DNA from: Tenrec ecaudatus
Lineage: Eukaryota > Chordata > Mammalia > Afrosoricida > Tenrecidae
Length of the DNA: 64,000 nt
Direction: 5' to 3'
NCBI RefSeq assembly: GCF_050624435.1
Contig: NC_134535.1
Coordinates: 130,190,731-130,254,730, forward strand
The notes below the pieces were generated by a model, which had not been told where the DNA came from, did not search any database, and saw only the letters and a list, made by a program, of their open reading frames with translations. Position numbers and translations under genes: made by a program. This document shows positions 22,722-33,011 of the stretch, piece after piece (position 1 is the stretch's first letter; each line of letters starts with the position of its first letter).

Positions 22722-23290
22722 TCATGGATTGAGTTGTATGCTTCAAAAATATGTGCGAACTTTGCTGGGCCATGATTCTCAGTGGTTTGTCAATTAAGAA
22801 ATGGTGTAATGTGGCAGTTATGTGATGGTCTTCCATGATATGATCGGATGTGTTAAACCAATAAGAAGATTAAGGGTGGGAGGCAACACTCTTAATCTGG
22901 TCACCATCCTGCTCTGTTGCAAGGGGGAACTTCCCCGGGGTGTGGCCTGTAATACCCTTTATGTTTTAAGACTTAAAAGGAGAGAGAAGTGAGCAAAGAG
23001 AGAGAGACCGACCTACTACCACCAAGAAAGAGAATCAGAAGCTGCATGTGTCATTGGGCCCCAGGGTCCCTGTGCTATGAACCTCCTAAACCCAGGGAAG
23101 ATTGATGATGAGATCTTTCAGGGACACCAAGCCCACAGATGTTGAAAGGAGTCAAGACTTTTCCCCCCAAGCTGATACAGAGAGAACATCTGCCCCTGGA
23201 GTAGCCTCCTGAATTGTGAAAGAACAAGTTTTTTTCAAAAGAAGTTAACCCCCTGTGGTATTTGTCATGGCAACACTAGAGAACTAAGAC
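22722..23290 (+). mobile_element. Ancient mammalian LTR-like element (MaLR-type)
   Basis: The start ATGGATTGAGTTGTATGCTTC resembles the common TGTTATGGATTGAATTGTG start. The middle holds AGAGAAGTGAGCAAAGAGAG and a GGGACACCAAGCC block. The end CTGTGGTATTTGTCATGGCAACACTAGAGAACTAAGAC matches the old ...GTGGTATTTTGTTATGGCAGCC...ACTAAGACA LTR end. The exact family cannot be named from memory. Confidence 0.55.
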
Positions 23291-23479
23291 CCAGCGTCTG
23301 CTACATACTTAGTGTCATGTAGTTTTTGCTAATTATTGAACCACACCCCCTTCAATCTGCACCACATCTCTACTACTCGACACACACGTGCGCCCACCGC
23401 TCTGTTCTAGTGGGCATGCTCCTGGCAACTCCTCACCAGCTCTTTTCTTTCCACAGAGCCCTCGTGGCCCAGGTAGCAT

Positions 23480-23765
23480 TAACCGTCTTCCCTCAACCCC
23501 TCCAAACTTCCGCTCAAAGTTATGTCCTTCAAGAGGACCATCCTACCGACTCTCAGTGTCCCTTACCCTTTTTCCCTATCGTTCTCTTTTAAATTATTTT
23601 ATTATTTACTGTCCTTCTTCCCCACATCCACTCCACGGCCGGCCTTGTCCCCCAACATGTAACTTCTACCAGGGCAGAGGTTTGGCTCACAGATCTATTC
23701 TAAGAGTCCAGAGCCGGGGCCTGGGACATGGAAGGTGTTTGCTAAATATTTGTTGAGTGAAGAAG
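23480..23765 (+). repeat. L2 LINE 3-prime end
   Basis: The stretch from CCTCAACCCCTCCAAACTTCC through GGGCAGAGG... to GGGCCTGGGACATGGAAGGTG and TTTGCTAAATATTTGTTGAGTGAA follows the L2 end (...cctggcacatagtaggtgctcaataaatatttgttgaatgaa). Confidence 0.6.
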
Positions 23766-24742
23766 AGGGTAGGGATTCGTAAGAGATCATCTGTTCTCAT
23801 GTCTCAATGTCCCTGGTGTACTCATTAAGAACAGGCTCCTCCTCCACATGTCTGGGGTAATGAGTCCAGGCGGAATCCCTTGGGCCACCCTGTCCCCGCG
23901 CCTCCTCAAATTTTGTTTGTTTGTGCCTCGTCTAATTTCTTAAATGACATCTTACGAAAGTGTTTTCCTGCATCTCTTTTCAAAACTTCCCATACTCTTT
24001 CCTAAGTCATTTCTGTTGATCCCTTGCTGGATCATTCTTATGAAGAGGTTTTTGTTTTTTTTAGATGTGATACCAAAACCCTTATGTGGCATTCCTGCAA
24101 GGAAAGCCCCAGTCAGGAATGTCACGGCTCCAAACTCTTTTCAGAATTCTCCCTCCTTTAATGAGGATGGCCACACATCTCAGCGGCTGCTTTGTCTATG
24201 CTGCGAGCTGAATGCTGATGCCCATCCGTGTGCCTGGATCATTTCCCCAGCAGCCAAAACTCATAATCAGTGGTATGTTCAATAGAGCACTTCCATTTAG
24301 TGTGCGGCTGAGTTACTTAGCATGTCATTTTTCTAGGTTGAATTTAATTCTTTTTTGTGTTTCCTAATGAGGAAGAGCTGTGGGATTCGTCTTGAGTTTT
24401 TGAAAACAAGACCAAAAAAAATTCCTTCCCAGGAATGCTTATCTCTTGAAGTTGGCAAATGTTTTATCTGCTTGTTTCACCTCTGAATTCCTGCTGGGAT
24501 TGTTAATGTGTCAGACTTCAACAGCAGGGCTGATTCTCAGCCTGCCTCCTTGTCCGCTTTTGTTCAGAAAGAGGCTGGGGCTTTCCATTCAAGCCCAGCG
24601 GGCACAAATGCAGCTTCTCCTGCCTGGCTTCTCGACCCTCTCCTGGCCCCCTTGGCTTCCCTTCTAAGCCTTCTTCCGGGCTCCTGCTTTTCCTTTCCTT
24701 TCTGTCAAATGCATCTCATGTCTGAGATCCTTTCCTAGCGCC
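23766..24742. other. No gene seen
   Basis: Unassigned DNA; a 113-codon open frame has no recognisable domain or exon borders. Confidence 0.4.
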
Positions 24743-24754
24743 ACCCCCCCCCCC
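24743..24754. repeat. Poly-C tract
   Basis: Uninterrupted run of about 12 C residues after CCA. Confidence 0.85.
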
Positions 24755-25066
24755 ATTTCCGGTGGCTAATTTAACCTTTAAAAATAAAAGACCAATTCTG
24801 ATAGTAAGATGGAAATAATAACTCTATGCCCTGCATCTCACCATATACTGTGTCCTCTCTTCTATCGCCTTAATGGAGCCTGGTTTTTCAAAATCACTTT
24901 GTTACTCCCTCTCTCTCTTCATCTACCTGTGTTCCTCATCTTGCTCTTCCCGTGCTTTCTAGGGGGGGCCTTCTCCGCTATGCCCCTTTCCTTCTCTTCC
25001 ATTCCCTTTGAAGATTTCCTCTTGCCCCTCCCATGATGCAAAGACCCTTTCAAAATCTCAACTACC

Positions 25067-25068
<2 letters not shown>
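24755..25068. other. No gene seen; pyrimidine-rich
   Basis: CT-rich DNA leading into a GT microsatellite; no gene or named repeat. Confidence 0.4.

Positions 25069-25107
<39 letters not shown>
25069..25107. repeat. (GT)n microsatellite
   Basis: About 19 perfect GT units followed by GCATGCGCAC, an alternating purine-pyrimidine run. Confidence 0.97.
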
Positions 25108-25108
<1 letters not shown>

Positions 25109-25367
25109 ATGCGCACTATCATTAGGATCCTAGATTGGCCTTTATGATGCCTTGGCTTAAGATATCTCCATCCTGAACACATGGAGTAAATATAAAAGTT
25201 GAAAATAAGATGTCTTCCATTTGCCATGTTTTCCAGAGAAATCTAGGGACCATGGTCAGCGTGTCTAGTACTATTGGGGCACTTTGCCCAGAGCTGGGAT
25301 GCAGATACTCCGTCATGGGAACAGTCCCAGCATCACATACAGAGTGGAACCTGCTGAAGGATTGTGG

Positions 25368-25905
25368 AGGTTGTGCTTCTTGACTGCTGCTTCCTTGACC
25401 ATTGATTGTGGATCCAAGCAAGATGCAATCCTGGACAACTTTAGTTTTTTCTCTGTTTATCACCATGTTGTCTATTGGCCCAGGTGTGAAGATTTTTGTT
25501 TTCTTTACATAAGGTTGTAATCCATACTAAAGGCTGCCATCCTTTATCTTCATCAGCAAGTGCTTCAAGTCCTCCTGATCTCAGCAAGGAAGGTTGTGTC
25601 ATCTGCATGTCACAGGTTGTTAGCAAGACTGTCTCCAAACCTGATACCGCATTCTTCTTCATGTAGTATAACTTCTTGGATAACTTTCTTTGCAAACAGA
25701 TTGAATAAGTGTGTTGAAAGGATGCTACCATGATGTACATTTGTCTTGGTTTTAAACTACATGGTTTTCCCTTGTTTTGTTTGAACAACTTCCTCTTGGT
25801 CCATGTCCACGTTGCACAGAGCACAATGCATTGTTCTGGAATTCCCAGTCTTCTCAATGAGTTCCATAGTTTGTTAGGGAGCCGAATGCTTGTCATAATC
25901 ACAGG
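25368..25905 (-). mobile_element. RTE (BovB-like) fragment
   Basis: Minus-strand RTE from the RT middle to the region after the catalytic box. Shared phrases with the other copies include CTTGACTGCTGCTTCC, TTGATTGTGGATCCAAGCAAGATG and CATACTAAAGGCTGCCATCC. The YADD-box region (GTGTCATCTGCATGTCACAGG) is mutated at the codon for the tyrosine. Both ends are truncated. Confidence 0.85.
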
Positions 25906-26179
25906 GATTGGGAAAGTCATTTAAATGAAGAGGCAAGATGCTGACCTGGTAAGGACAGAGAGAAACCCAAAAGTCTATTCCCAGTGTAAAGGGGTCAGCA
26001 TGCCTCAGCCGATTGTTGGCACATGGGAATACAGTGCATAAGGAAGCTGGAAATTCTTGTTGCTTACTGTTACATTTCCCTGTTTTAATACGGTCAACAA
26101 ATTTTTAAAAATCTGTGTGTAGCTCATTAGCTAGCAATCTGATTGTTAAGGCCACTTCTCATACTTGTTCTCTAATTCA

Positions 26180-26925
26180 AGGAGCCTGGCACTGGGAGGA
26201 GAGTGTATGTAGACAAACTCTCAACAGTCATACATTAAGGAGGCGGGAGGCTGGGGCTCTGGTGAAGGGGAGATGCGTTGCAGTCACATCCTCCTAAGTA
26301 AAAGTCATTCCCCTCAATGACCCCCCCATAATAATGCCAAATGTAAGGTGCTGTTTGCAAACATGGTTGCTTACTATACAGGTGAGGGTCAACTGCTTGA
26401 AGGCTATCTGTCTGAAGGTTGTCTGCCATCAAAAGCAATCAGACCCTATTGTGGGTCCCACTCTAAGTAGAGCCCACTCCCTTCTGATGAGGATCTTAGA
26501 TTGTTGCCATGGAGAACAGCTCAAAGATAGATAAGGTCTAGCCAACTCAGAGATGACCAAGTTTAGACTTGGTCATTTTGACTCTAGAACCCACCCATCT
26601 TATAAGTATGTACCTTCCTGTCACATGTAAGCCTCCAGTGCCTCCTCTTCCTATTTTGTGTACACCCCTAGTTCGTCCTCTCATGTTATGTGTATGTCTC
26701 TTAATACAACCCATTCCTGTTAAGTATATGCTTACTGTGGCTTTTGTGCCCAAGATTACATAAGCTTGTGAGAATACATACAGTCTTTCTATGGGCAGAC
26801 CTGGCTCCTGAAATCGTGGAAGAGATGAGCCCTTGAATGCCTTGTCTCTCGTCTCTTGAATTTACCCCTCAATTACACAGCCAGCCCCCTTGGACCCCAT
26901 ATGCTTGTGGAGGCTGGTCCCTCGT
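26180..26925 (+). mobile_element. Solo LTR, family B (copy 1)
   Basis: Matches the complement of the LTR at 42.13-42.83 kb along its length. Shared landmarks are TATG.AGACAA.CTCTCAACA, TCCTCCTAAGTAAAAGT, TTTGCAAACATGGT, GGTCAACTGCTTGAAGGCTATCTG, CCTTCCTGTCACATG and AATTTACCCCTCAATTACACA.CCA, with a GGAGGCTGGTCCC end. A CATAAGCTTGTGAGAATAC stretch corresponds to the TATATAAACCCGTGAGATTAC promoter region of the other copy. No internal retroviral sequence is attached. An AfroSINE follows immediately. Confidence 0.75.
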
Positions 26926-27090
26926 GGGAGGCCTGGTGATGTAGTGGGTTACAGTAGGCTGCTAACCGCAAGGTCATCACCTGGAACCCATCAGCCATCC
27001 CATCGGAGAAAGATGAAGCTTTCTACACTCATAAAGATTTAGTCTTTGAAATCCATAGGGCAGTTCTACTTGCTAGCAGTGAGTTTTTAA
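26926..27090 (+). repeat. AfroSINE
   Basis: GGGAGGCCTGGTGATGTAGTGGG head; GGCTGCTAACCGCAAGGTCATC; GAGAAAGATGAAGCTTTCTAC; a GGGCAGTTCTACTTG tail missing part of the end before GCAGTGAGTTTT. Confidence 0.85.
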
Positions 27091-27112
27091 AATCAGTAAT
27101 TGTTGTTAGGAG

Positions 27113-27367
27113 GCATTTGTGGTCCAGGGGTAGAATCCCTGCCTTTTATGCGGGAGACTTGCATTCAGTTCTATTCTATCAGTGGAGACGTGTGTGTTGT
27201 GATGATGCTGAATAGATTTCAGGGGCGTTTCCAGACAGAGACAAACTGAGAAGGAAGGCCTGGAAATACTATGGATCACAATCGTCTGATTTGCAACTGA
27301 TCCTGGGGAGGGATTAGCATGTGCTCTGTTGTGTATGGGTTTGCCATGATTTGGGGGCAACTAACAG
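27113..27367 (+). repeat. Composite SINE with tRNA-Gly-like head and RTE-like body and tail
   Basis: The first 72 bases follow tRNA-Gly: GCATTTGTGGTCCAGGGGTAGAAT (A box region), CCTGC/GCGGG anticodon stem and CATTCAGTTC (B box region). The anticodon loop and T arm are mutated, so it is not a functional tRNA. The body (GTGTTGTGATGATGCTGAAT, GTTTCCAGACAGAGACAAACTGAGAAGG) recalls the RTE 5-prime leader (gatgctgaat, gcttccagac). The tail (GGGTTTGCCATGATTTGGGGGCAACTAACA) recalls the RTE/AfroSINE end. This suggests a SINE mobilised by the RTE. Confidence 0.65.
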
Positions 27368-27462
27368 AAATAAGTCAGTAATACTAGGGAAACAATGATC
27401 ACTTACATTTGCATAGATGTTTTCAGTTTATGAAATACACTCCTTATTACTTTGGGAGGCTA

Positions 27463-27530
27463 TTGCTAGTTGCGGTGGAGTTGGTTCCAACTCATGTGAT
27501 CCATGAATACTTTGAGACAGACTAGTATAT
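27463..27530 (-). repeat. AfroSINE or RTE tail fragment
   Basis: TTGCTAGTTGCGGTGGAGTTGGTTCCAACTCATG is the complement of the shared RTE/AfroSINE 3-prime end (tgagtcggaaccgactcgacggca...). Confidence 0.5.
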
Positions 27531-27540
27531 TCTAGAGAGT

Positions 27541-28170
27541 GACACATGAGAGTAAACCAAAACATTCCAGTTCATGTATGCGCAAGGTTTCTTCCAAACA
27601 AAACGTGTTTCAACATGCCTCTGCCACCAGTGGATAGCGGCAGACGAATTCTCTCAGCAATATACTTGCCTCAATCTCATTAGAGTATCTTAGAAACAAA
27701 CATTCAATCAAAACAGTGGCTTCTGAGAAAATCTGTTGGGGTCGGTGAAATCCAAGGCAGAGAGGTCACCTCAGAAGGCGATGGCAACTGCTTGGGGGAT
27801 CCCACAGCATAATCTTGATAGGTTTTCTCAAATGACAAAGTGGGCCTCTTATGAAGAAGTCTGAGGCAAATTGAAACCACATTGGTAAGAAAAGGTCAGG
27901 AACATTGAGCAACTTTTACCTGCTTGCTCTTGGAGGGCAGCAGGGCTGTTCTAGGAGGATGTCACTGAGAAACTTGACCCTATGTAGCCTACGGTTGTGA
28001 CCTGTTTCCTTCAAACTTCTTTTTGTTTCCAGTTCGCAAAGAACATTTCAAAGGAACATGATTTGGGTCCCTCGAAGATCACAGAACTGCCGTTTTGACA
28101 TGGTGTCAACGGAACAGTGCCAAATTCTTAGGGAAGTGTTTGAGTGATGGAAACATTCCCTTCTGTAGTG
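27541..28170 (+). mobile_element. Mariner-like DNA transposon relic (copy 1)
   Basis: Shares with the better-preserved relic at 41.6-43.3 kb the phrases TCCAAACAAAACGTGTT, ATCCAAGGCAGAGAGGTCA.CTCAGA, GATGGCAACTGCTTG and ATTTCAAAGGAACATGATTTGGGTCCCTCG. The 41.6-kb relic retains the mariner H-D-N...A-H-S-S motif. This copy is more diverged, with many stops and no clear inverted termini. Confidence 0.6.
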
Positions 28171-28457
28171 TATAGACTTAGATGGCAGGTATATTGAGAA
28201 ATAACAGCTTCACAGTTTACTATAATTCAGAATCAACTCAATGGTGGCGAGTTGACGTTGTAGCAATACCCTTTGACTCGCCCTTGTGTTATCGAAATCA
28301 GTTATTCTCTCTCTTTCTAACCTTCTCAAGCCCAAGGTAATAAAGCATAGCTCCCAGACCACTGAGGTCCCCCTATATATATATATGCTTTCTAAAATCG
28401 ATTTCACCTTCAGGGAGAGTTGATTCTTAAATTACTTAAATTGTTCACTTTTCAAGG
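28171..28457. other. No gene seen
   Basis: AT-rich with a short (TA) run; nothing recognised. Confidence 0.4.
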
Positions 28458-29940
28458 GCAGTATTACTTTGGTACCTTCATTTATCAAAGATGTCCACAA
28501 AATTGCACCAATTACAATGGACCAATGTCATGCTGAGTAAATACATTTTAATCCTAAATAAAAGGTTAACAAATTGCATCCAGCAGGCTATTCACAGAAT
28601 CATACAGGATGCACAAGCAGAATTTGTCTTAGGAGTATAAGGATGAGGTAAACATCATTAAATCTGTTTGATAATTCATTATATTAATAGGTCATGAATA
28701 TAGTAATTGAGCCTAAGAGATAGCTAATAGCATTTGACATCCTTTCCTGTTTAAAAGCTTATGATAAACTAAAGATAGAAGAAAACTATTTTAAAAAGAC
28801 AGCATACTTAAAATCTTGCTACAGACACTTGGCCTATTCTATTAAGACTTGTCTTATTTGATTCAAGATTGAATACGATGGGCTCTGCCTCTGTTCTTCC
28901 AACATTCTGGGGAGCTTAAACTCATACAATGAAGCAAGCAAACCGCATACTGGTAGGTGATATGATTATCGGTATAAAATTTAGAGAGATGAACTGTCAA
29001 GTATTACAACAAATAAGCTATTTTCAGAGTGTGATAGGACACAAAATAAATGCCCCAAATTAATAGCTTTCCTATATTACAGTAATGAATAACTAATTGT
29101 GCATTATAATTTCACTCAGAATACCAAAATCATAACATATCCATGAACAAACTTAATGTATATTGTTCAAATTACATGGAAAAAAATCATTTAAAATTGT
29201 TCTTAAATATGTAAAAGACCTAAATATATGCAATGGTACGCTCCTGAATAGGAGCACCCACACTTTTGAGAATTGTGAAAATAAAGAGGATTAGGAGGGG
29301 GCTTGCTTTAATTTACCAAAGAGCAAACATAATACAAAGCTATAGTACTTATAACAGTATGTTATAGTACAGGAATAGAAAGCATTAAAAGAATAGACCA
29401 CAATGTTCAGAAAGAACTTTATGCACACATGTTCATTTGTTATTAAGTTGGCACTTTAAAGTAGTGAGAGAATGGGTTATTTGATAAGTAATATTTGGGT
29501 AACTGGTTATGTATCTGGCAACAGATAAAGTAAGGAGCTCACCCTCAATCTACAGAAATATACATTTGTAAGAGAACAACTTTGCATACACTTCTTTAGG
29601 GTGGTTGAGCAAAATGTATTAAAATTTACAATTTTCATCTTTCTTTAAAGAATTTCGAAGAAGTAAATGGACAAGTATGCAGAGAGGACTTTTCAAAGAT
29701 GTTTATTGGGTTATTTTAATTTTAAATAATTATAAAACTGAAACCACTGAACTATCACAATGGGCTGAAACTATGGAATGCCATGAGTTTACTTTAAAAT
29801 GATAAAAAAGTTTTCAAATGGAAGGATATCCACATTTTATTAAGTGAAATAAGGATCTTATAAGACTAGGTATTCTTTGATCACATTGTGTTGTTTTTAT
29901 TTAACCTATGGTATAGAAAAGTAAGAAAGGAGGCAGTCCC
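28458..29940 (+). mobile_element. Ancient L1, ORF2 middle to 3-prime end
   Basis: The GCAGTATTACTTTGGTACC start equals the L1 block cagcattaccctgatacc. Then TAATAGCATTTGACATCC (aaaagcatttgacaaaat), GGTAGGTGATATGATTATC (the RT catalytic region, F-A-D-D in L1, here degraded) and TATCTGGCAACAGATAAAG follow. The end has ATGGAATGCCATGAGTTTAC and TTATTAAGTGAAATAAGG, the L1M 3-prime wording. Highly diverged with no open frame. Confidence 0.65.
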
Positions 29941-30384
29941 AACCCCCTAACCCCCACCAATTTTCTAGTGTTCAAAACCAAACCAAACCACCTCACCTCC
30001 CTACCACTTATTTCTGATTCACAGTGACCTGGAAAATTCTTCCTTTCTCTTAGTTCTTTACCTCGCAATTCCAATAGGAGGACATCCTTGAGACTTGAGC
30101 TTAAACCTCTTGGGGGAGGGAGGTATTTCTGGATATCTTCTCCTATCCTAGGTAAAGTAAAAGGCCCAAAAAACTGTACTTGCCATACTGCGTCGAAATT
30201 ACACTACATTAAAGCAACAGTAACTACTACCACGACTGTTTTGCTACCTTCCTAGAGGTTTTGCTACCTTCCTAGAGGGTAAGGGCTGTTTGGGGATTAG
30301 TTTTAGAAGGGATGCTGTGAGTGGGCATCAACTGGGTGGCAGCAAGTTTGGTGTTGGGGGTTTGGGTTCCCGCCAGATCCTAGG
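29941..30384. other. No gene seen; contains a 20-bp tandem duplication
   Basis: Unassigned DNA upstream of the CpG island. It contains an exact 20-bp head-to-tail duplication listed separately. Confidence 0.4.
30239..30278. repeat. Exact 20-bp tandem duplication
   Basis: The unit TTTTGCTACCTTCCTAGAGG appears twice in a row without mismatch, which points to a recent duplication or a polymorphism. Confidence 0.95.
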
Positions 30385-30515
30385 GTGCCATGGCAGACCA
30401 AAGCCACTGCTGCTGGAGTAGATTCGGACCCACAGGGGCCCCACACAAACAGATAGCCTCATTTCCTCTAGCAGCGGCTGCTTTTGAACCACTGACCTTG
30501 AGGCTAGATGGCCCC
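30385..30515 (-). repeat. AfroSINE-like, diverged
   Basis: AGATAGCCTCATTTCCTCTAGCAGCGGCTGCTTTTGAACCACTGACCTTGAGGCTAG follows the minus-strand AfroSINE head (gctgctggtggttcgaacc..gaccttgtggttag); the tail part is degraded. Confidence 0.55.
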
Positions 30516-30544
30516 CCATCCCCTTCCCAACACCGCCTCAAGGG

Positions 30545-30665
30545 CTCCTCTAACTACATTATCGAGCTCTTGCTCTATGCCAAATACACGACTGAAATAG
30601 TCTCCCCGTAACTTTAGGTCAGTCGTATTCCCTCTGTTCAAGGATGAGGAAACTGAGGCTCACCC
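30545..30665 (-). repeat. MIR SINE fragment
   Basis: AAGGATGAGGAAACTGAGGCTCA is the complement of the MIR core. The preceding GAGCTCTTGCTCTATGCCAAATAC also fits. Confidence 0.65.
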
Positions 30666-31143
30666 TCTGAAGACGTGGGGGGTTCCTTGCGAGCACTGCA
30701 CTGCTTTCACTAGAAGCCACTCCACCGTGAGGCGGAGACGCCCGCTGCCGCGGGAAAGCTGGACGACCCGCGGCGGCACAGGGGTCACCGAGGGGCAAGG
30801 TCCTAACGGAGTCCATTCATTAGAAGCCCCGCCCATTCATTTCGAAGCAGATACTTACAAGCCCCGCCCCCTCGGCCCGCCCACCCGCGCCGCGAGGGAA
30901 GCGGCGGGCGGACTTCCGGGGAGGGGCGGGGTCAACGCTGGTTGGCTGGCTCCGGGCGGAAGTGAGGGGATCCAGTGATGTGAGGACGCTGGCGTGTGAC
31001 AGGGAGCGGGGAAAGGAAGGTGTCCGTCCAGGCTGCCTCTCCAGCCCTTCGCGCCCGGGGACCCTCCAGAAAAACAATCCAACACCCCGACCCCGCGGCT
31101 AGCCCCTTCCCCCAGGCTCTCTCCGCTGGATTTCGCCACCGTT

Positions 31144-31161
31144 ATGTGGGAAGCGAATCCG
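31144..31161 (+). CDS. PARP11: First coding exon (six codons), probable PARP11
   Basis: ATG TGG GAA GCG AAT CCG encodes M-W-E-A-N-P and is followed without gap by the consensus donor GTGAGT (phase 0). The start context is CCACCGTT-ATG with G at -3. These six residues match the N terminus I remember for mammalian PARP11, which then continues E-M-F-H-K in the next exon. PARP11 (about 330-340 residues) has a WWE domain followed by a PARP catalytic domain. It mono-ADP-ribosylates proteins and is linked to nuclear-envelope organisation, sperm-head shaping and control of interferon-receptor turnover. None of the domain exons is in the window, consistent with a very long first intron. The match rests on only six residues plus the island-and-donor context. 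Confidence 0.65.
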
Positions 31162-31167
31162 GTGAGT
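31162..31167 (+). other. Splice donor of putative PARP11 exon 1
   Basis: GTGAGT preceded by CCG fits the 5-prime splice-site consensus. Reading through it would give a low-complexity Gly/Arg-rich frame typical of translated GC-rich intron. Confidence 0.7.
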
Positions 31168-31469
31168 CGCCGGGCGGGACGGGGCGGACCCAGTGGGCGG
31201 GGTTGGTGGGAGAGGGGCGGGGAGGGGGCTCCCGGGAACTGGTCCTGGCCCAAGGATGGCTCTGGAGTTGGGCGGCCCGGAGATCCCGGTCCTTGTGGCC
31301 CCCACCGCCGCTACCTCAGAGAGATCTGTGGCGATGGCCCCGTGGATTTTCCAAATAATGCTTTATTTTACTGGCTGTGATTTCCCTCCCTCCCTCACCG
31401 TATCTTTAAAGTTCTGTTTTTATGTATTGCTTCCTAATGAGAGTTTCTGGCCTTCGCACCTGTTACTCT

Positions 31470-31494
31470 CCCCCCTCCCCCCCCCCCCCCCCCC
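31470..31494. repeat. Poly-C tract in intron 1
   Basis: About 25 nearly uninterrupted C residues, followed by GATTTCAG. The pyrimidine run plus CAG resembles an acceptor, but there is no matching exon. Confidence 0.9.
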
Positions 31495-32169
31495 GATTTC
31501 AGGAATAGCTGCCAGGGCCACCGATCCAGATCGAGGGGAGTGTACCCCGGGGGGTTGGATGGGCGTCCGAGGGAGCATCAGTCCCCCTGTTGCCTGCTTG
31601 GTGGACAGCCACGGACAATTCAGGGAGCGGATTGCATGTTCTAGGTTTCTCAGTGGTAGATGTTTAGCTGTTTTCTTTCAGTGGACAAAGCCGATGACCC
31701 GGGAACGTTTTCTCCGCAAGTCTGCCTCCTTCCTTGCTTGACTTCGGTGTTTGCATTATGTCTGTAGGTATTTTTGTCTACTTTGCTTTTTGTACATCTA
31801 TTTAAAGTGTAGCACTTATAAAGAATGAGGTTCATTTGCCAAGAGTATTCCTTCCAGCTCTTGTTAGGAGTTGAAGCCTCCTGGCAACATAGCAAGTGGA
31901 TACTATTTGGACCACATAAGTTGACTGGAAAAAACGGCAGTCACTCTGCAGCAGACTATTGAATGGAATATGTGAAATAATGCCCTTCATTTATTTAGTT
32001 TATTTTGTATGTGTTATTATTTGAAGTGAACTTGTTTTGTCACAAGACTCCCAAGTCCATTTCAGCTTCACTTTCTGCCTTTTTTTCTTAAGCCACTCAG
32101 ACCACTGTTTAGGTTTGGGAGCCTTCAATTATTTTTTAATTCCATGCTTACAGTAAGTCATTAACTATA
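31495..32169. other. No exon seen in proximal intron
   Basis: Unassigned DNA after the CpG island; CpG content drops quickly. The 182-codon open frame crossing the island edge is not supported as a gene. Confidence 0.4.
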
Positions 32170-32935
32170 ATCAATGCTGTTGTCAGGGTCTGTCAAGTCG
32201 ATTCCGACTCATAGTGACCTTCTATACAACAGAATGAAGCACCGCCCAGGCCTGGCGCAGCCCTCACAATCGTTGTGAATGTTTAAGTTCATTGTTGAAA
32301 CCACTGTGTCAGTCCATCTGGTTGAGGTCTTTTCATTCACTGACCATCACTTCTATCCATCGTGTTGTCCTTCTCCAGGGGCGGGGTCCTCCTGATAACA
32401 TGGCCAGATTAGGTGATGTGAAATCTTTTGTGTCCTTGCTTCGAAGAAGCATTCTGGCTACGCTTCTGGGAGAGATTCATTTGTTCTTCCGGCAGTCCAC
32501 GATACTTAAAATATTCGATTCTTCCTTGGTCTGCCTTGTCCAACTTTCACATGCATCTGAGGTCATGGAAAACACCGTGCTTGGGTCAGGCACCTCCTAG
32601 TCTTCAGAGTGACATCCTAGTTCTTCAGCCTTCTAAAGTGGTCTTAGGTAGCAGATTTGCCCAGTGCAAAAGATCCTTTGCTTTCTTGACTGCCGCTTCC
32701 GTGAGCATTGATTGTATATCCAAGTAAAAAGAAATCTTGGAGAACATCAATCTTTTCTCCATTCATTATGATGTCATCTGTTGGCCCAGTTGTGGGAACT
32801 TTGCTTTTCTGAATATTGAGTTATATTCATACTGAAGACTGCAATCTTTGACCTTCATCATTAAGTCCTCCTCACTTTCCGCAAGCAAGGTTGTGTTCCT
32901 CTGCCTACCACAGATTATTTATTCCTAAACCGTCA
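32170..32935 (-). mobile_element. RTE (BovB-like) 3-prime fragment
   Basis: On the minus strand it ends with the classic ...GTCACTATGAGTCGGAATCGACTTGACAG tail. It also contains the complements of CTTCTCCAGGGGCGGGGTCC, CAACTTTCACATGCATCTGAGG and TTGACTGCCGCTTCC. It starts just after the catalytic box, so it is 5-prime truncated. Confidence 0.85.
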
Positions 32936-33011
32936 TCCAATCCTAAAGCCACATTCTTCTTTAGTCCGCACTCCTTTTTCAATTTTGGGATTATAATTCC
33001 AGTATAAGTTA

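Larger units (their letters stand above)
30720..31360 (+). promoter_or_regulatory. PARP11: CpG island promoter of the putative PARP11 gene
   Basis: Dense CpG, high GC and many GC boxes (CCCCGCCC near 30,827 and 30,862; GGGGCGGGG near 30,923; further copies after the first exon near 31,178-31,222). Two ETS-type sites lie in opposite orientation about 45 bp apart: ACTTCCGG (30,912-30,919) and CGGAAGT (30,957-30,963). No TATA box is visible, as usual for housekeeping promoters. Transcription probably starts between about 30,970 and 31,120, since the first ATG with a good donor follows at 31,144. An ATTCATTAGAAGCCCCGCCC-like motif occurs twice just upstream. Antisense activity from such an island is possible but not shown here. 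Confidence 0.8.

Noticed and set aside
27113-27184. Possible functional tRNA-Gly gene
   Set aside because: The anticodon loop and T arm are mutated and the sequence continues into a SINE body.
31481-31501. Pyrimidine run plus CAG as a splice acceptor
   Set aside because: The sequence after it shows no PARP11-like coding content; homopolymer C tracts mimic acceptors.
31193-31741. 182-codon plus-strand frame at the CpG island edge
   Set aside because: Begins after the first-exon donor and runs through a poly-C tract; composition is that of translated GC-rich intron.
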